Below are positions 62,550 to 64,000 of a DNA stretch of 64,000 bases, piece by piece; within the stretch, counting starts at the first letter, position 1, and the number at the start of each line of letters is the position of its first letter. The stretch spans positions 1-64,000 of the forward strand of contig CANMVD010000006.1 of assembly GCA_947501275.1 (NCBI GenBank), written 5' to 3'. The translations under genes were made by a program, and so were the position numbers. Source of the stretch: an uncultured Tateyamaria sp. GTDB lineage: Bacteria > Pseudomonadota > Alphaproteobacteria > Rhodobacterales > Rhodobacteraceae. A model generated the notes under the pieces. It was given only the letters and a program-made list of their open reading frames with translations, was not told the origin of the DNA and searched no databases.

Positions 62550-63700
62550 GCCTTGGCCTTTCTGAGTTGTCCCAGAACCACGTAGTTGAAGAAGGACGCG
62601 CAAACGACAACGGTCAGGATCAACAGCAAGTAGGCAATGGCCGCTGAAGACCCAAGATCATTGGCGCGCCAGATATACATTGAATGCAGCGTCATTGACT
62701 CCGTGGCCGAGCCCGGCCCACCGCCTGTCATGATGTTGGGCAGATCCACAATCTTGAACGCCTCGATCATGCGGATCAGCAAGACCGTGACGGCAACAGG
62801 CAAAACCTGAGGCCATGTGATTTCGCGGAAGATCTGAATGCTTGAGGCTCCGTCCACCTGCGCAGCTTCGACGTGATCACGCGGGATATTCTCGAGTGCC
62901 GCCAACATGCAGATGAAGATAAACGGAATCCACTGCCAGCTGTCGCCAACCATCATAACAAAGCGCGCAGACCACGCATCGACAGACCAAACCCAATCAG
63001 ACAAGCCCAGCAAGGTCAGAAGCGGCTCGAACGGCCCCTTGGTCACGTCCGCGACCATCCGCATGGCATAGCCAACACCCAAAGGTGTAATCATCAGCGG
63101 GATAAAGAATATGACCCGGAAAAAGTTTTTGCCCGATATCGGCTGGGAACACAGGAAGGCCAGCCCGGTGCCGATAACAAACTGAAGGCTGCACCCCACG
63201 ATCACATAAAACAGCGTGGTATAGAGCGTTCCGATGGAATTTCCCGACAGCAGGGACGCGCACAGGATCCAAGACAGGAAGATGGCCATCGCCGCCGAGA
63301 TCGTGCGCCCGATCATACCGACCCATGTGGTGATCTTGCGCGACCGCCATAGCCAAACAAGCACCACAACGACAATGGCCGCAAAGACGGCGTAGCCAAA
63401 CAGGCTGACGGGATCGGTGCGCCCCAGAAAGTGCACTTCGCTGCTGCCAAAGAACTGCTTGGAAAAATTCCGGAAGCCGACATATCGGAACTTGAGCCCG
63501 TCGCCTGTGAACCGCACACGGCTCACGGCAAAGAAAATGGAATAGATTGTTGGGAAAATTGCGAAAATCAGGATGAGCGTCGCGCAAGGTGCAATGAAGA
63601 ATGTCCCGGAATGCCGGTCCAGCCATTCACCCCACCGTGCCCGACGGGTGACACCAGCCGGGGACAAGCCCGGCTGGTGATTGGTGCTGTAAGTTGTCAC
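62546..63700 (-). CDS. ABC sugar transporter permease, enlarged MalF-like
   Basis: This 384-residue protein has the usual MalF-like core with EAA loop EAAQVDGASSIQIFREITWPQVLPV and TGGGPGSATESMTLHSMYIW near the C-terminus. Two additional hydrophobic segments (about 100-118 and 134-152) lie between the first helix and the core, giving about eight helices. The matching enlargement of the partner permease suggests that both belong to a distinct transporter subfamily. Confidence 0.9.
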   Translation of the reverse strand: MTTYSTNHQPGLSPAGVTRRARWGEWLDRHSGTFFIAPCATLILIFAIFPTIYSIFFAVSRVRFTGDGLKFRYVGFRNFSKQFFGSSEVHFLGRTDPVSLFGYAVFAAIVVVVLVWLWRSRKITTWVGMIGRTISAAMAIFLSWILCASLLSGNSIGTLYTTLFYVIVGCSLQFVIGTGLAFLCSQPISGKNFFRVIFFIPLMITPLGVGYAMRMVADVTKGPFEPLLTLLGLSDWVWSVDAWSARFVMMVGDSWQWIPFIFICMLAALENIPRDHVEAAQVDGASSIQIFREITWPQVLPVAVTVLLIRMIEAFKIVDLPNIMTGGGPGSATESMTLHSMYIWRANDLGSSAAIAYLLLILTVVVCASFFNYVVLGQLRKAKA

Positions 63701-63712
63701 AGCTTGGCCGGA

Positions 63713-64000
63713 TTAGTTGCCAAGAGCCAGACCCTGAGCGGCAACCTGTTCGTCGCGCCCAAAGTCTTCGGTGATTTCTTCCCAACCTTCTTCGATATTG
63801 GCCAATGCCTCATCCACCGTGATCTCATCGGCAAGATAGCGGGCCAACTGCGTGTCGAGCACAACGGCAGTGTATTGCTGCGCGCCGGGGATCTTCATGT
63901 CGGATGACATGTTCAGGTTATCAATCGCCGCATTGATGGCCCCGAGATAGTTGTCCGCCAACTCTTGTGGCATCCCGGCTTCGACCCAAAGATCGGTGCT
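63713..64000 (-). CDS. ABC transporter substrate-binding protein, C-terminal end only
   Basis: The last 95 residues are in the window; the N-terminus is beyond the right edge. The tail VDEALANIEEGWEEITEDFGRDEQVAAQGLALGN and the upstream VVLDTQLARYLADEITVDEAL pattern match the C-terminal region of family 1 sugar-binding proteins. It ends 12 bp before the first permease gene, the expected receptor position. Confidence 0.8.
   Translation of the reverse strand, partial: STDLWVEAGMPQELADNYLGAINAAIDNLNMSSDMKIPGAQQYTAVVLDTQLARYLADEITVDEALANIEEGWEEITEDFGRDEQVAAQGLALGN

Overview
The window looks like chromosomal DNA of a marine Rhodobacteraceae (Roseobacter-group) alphaproteobacterium. The evidence is the high-GC coding bias, a TRAP transporter beside a HisD-family dehydrogenase, smo-type polyol genes in the Rhodobacter order, a six-gene Mrp antiporter operon with an A+B fusion, and a tandem glycine riboswitch ahead of gcvTHP. 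No tRNA, rRNA, IS element, prophage or CRISPR array was seen. Most of the window is small catabolic or transport operons, each beside its own one-component regulator.

Left part (1-8.8 kb): a TRAP transporter operon ends in a HisD-family dehydrogenase cut by the window edge. It is divergent from a LacI-type regulator, with two near-identical LacI operators between them. A creatinase-like M24 protein and an M20 amidohydrolase follow, with a weaker copy of the same operator upstream. Next are a flavodoxin-fold quinone reductase and a metallophosphoesterase.

8.9-14.9 kb: an mrpA(B)CDEFG Na+/H+ antiporter operon. Its leader can fold into a long hairpin whose loop pairs with sequence just before the ribosome binding site, making it a candidate cis-regulatory RNA.

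15.2-26.1 kb: a polyol regulon. The + strand has a smoEFGK-type ABC transporter, a SmoS-like SDR, mannitol 2-dehydrogenase and a zinc MDR dehydrogenase. The - strand has a PfkB kinase and a PF08013 protein, together resembling the D-tagatose kinase and D-tagatose-6-phosphate 4-epimerase route. A LacI-family regulator sits between, and an ACAYGTG-centred motif lies in front of both operons.

26.3-39.7 kb: stress, electrophile and xenobiotic-type genes: an old-yellow-enzyme/TetR/YciI/Tag operon, MarR with an EamA exporter, ArsR-SRPBCC-RibD-like, HxlR with VOC, and a GST. Several have clear palindromic operators. A PAS-GGDEF-EAL protein, an unrecognised protein paired with an MFS carrier, and small hypothetical proteins follow.

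40.6-45.3 kb: tandem glycine riboswitch and gcvT-gcvH-gcvP. 45.3-52.4 kb: aldo/keto reductase with LysR, a membrane class III nucleotide cyclase, EamA with LysR, and a secreted SnoaL-like protein with a Tat-exported aldo/keto reductase.

52.5-64 kb: a second sugar-type locus of uncertain substrate. One operon is class I aldolase, Gfo/Idh/MocA oxidoreductase and PfkB kinase, all overlapping by 4 bp. A lactonase-type amidohydrolase is divergent from it. A second operon is an ABC transporter with two enlarged permeases, a DUF4432 epimerase-like protein, a zinc dehydrogenase and a GMC oxidoreductase. This is the best candidate for an undescribed pathway in the window.
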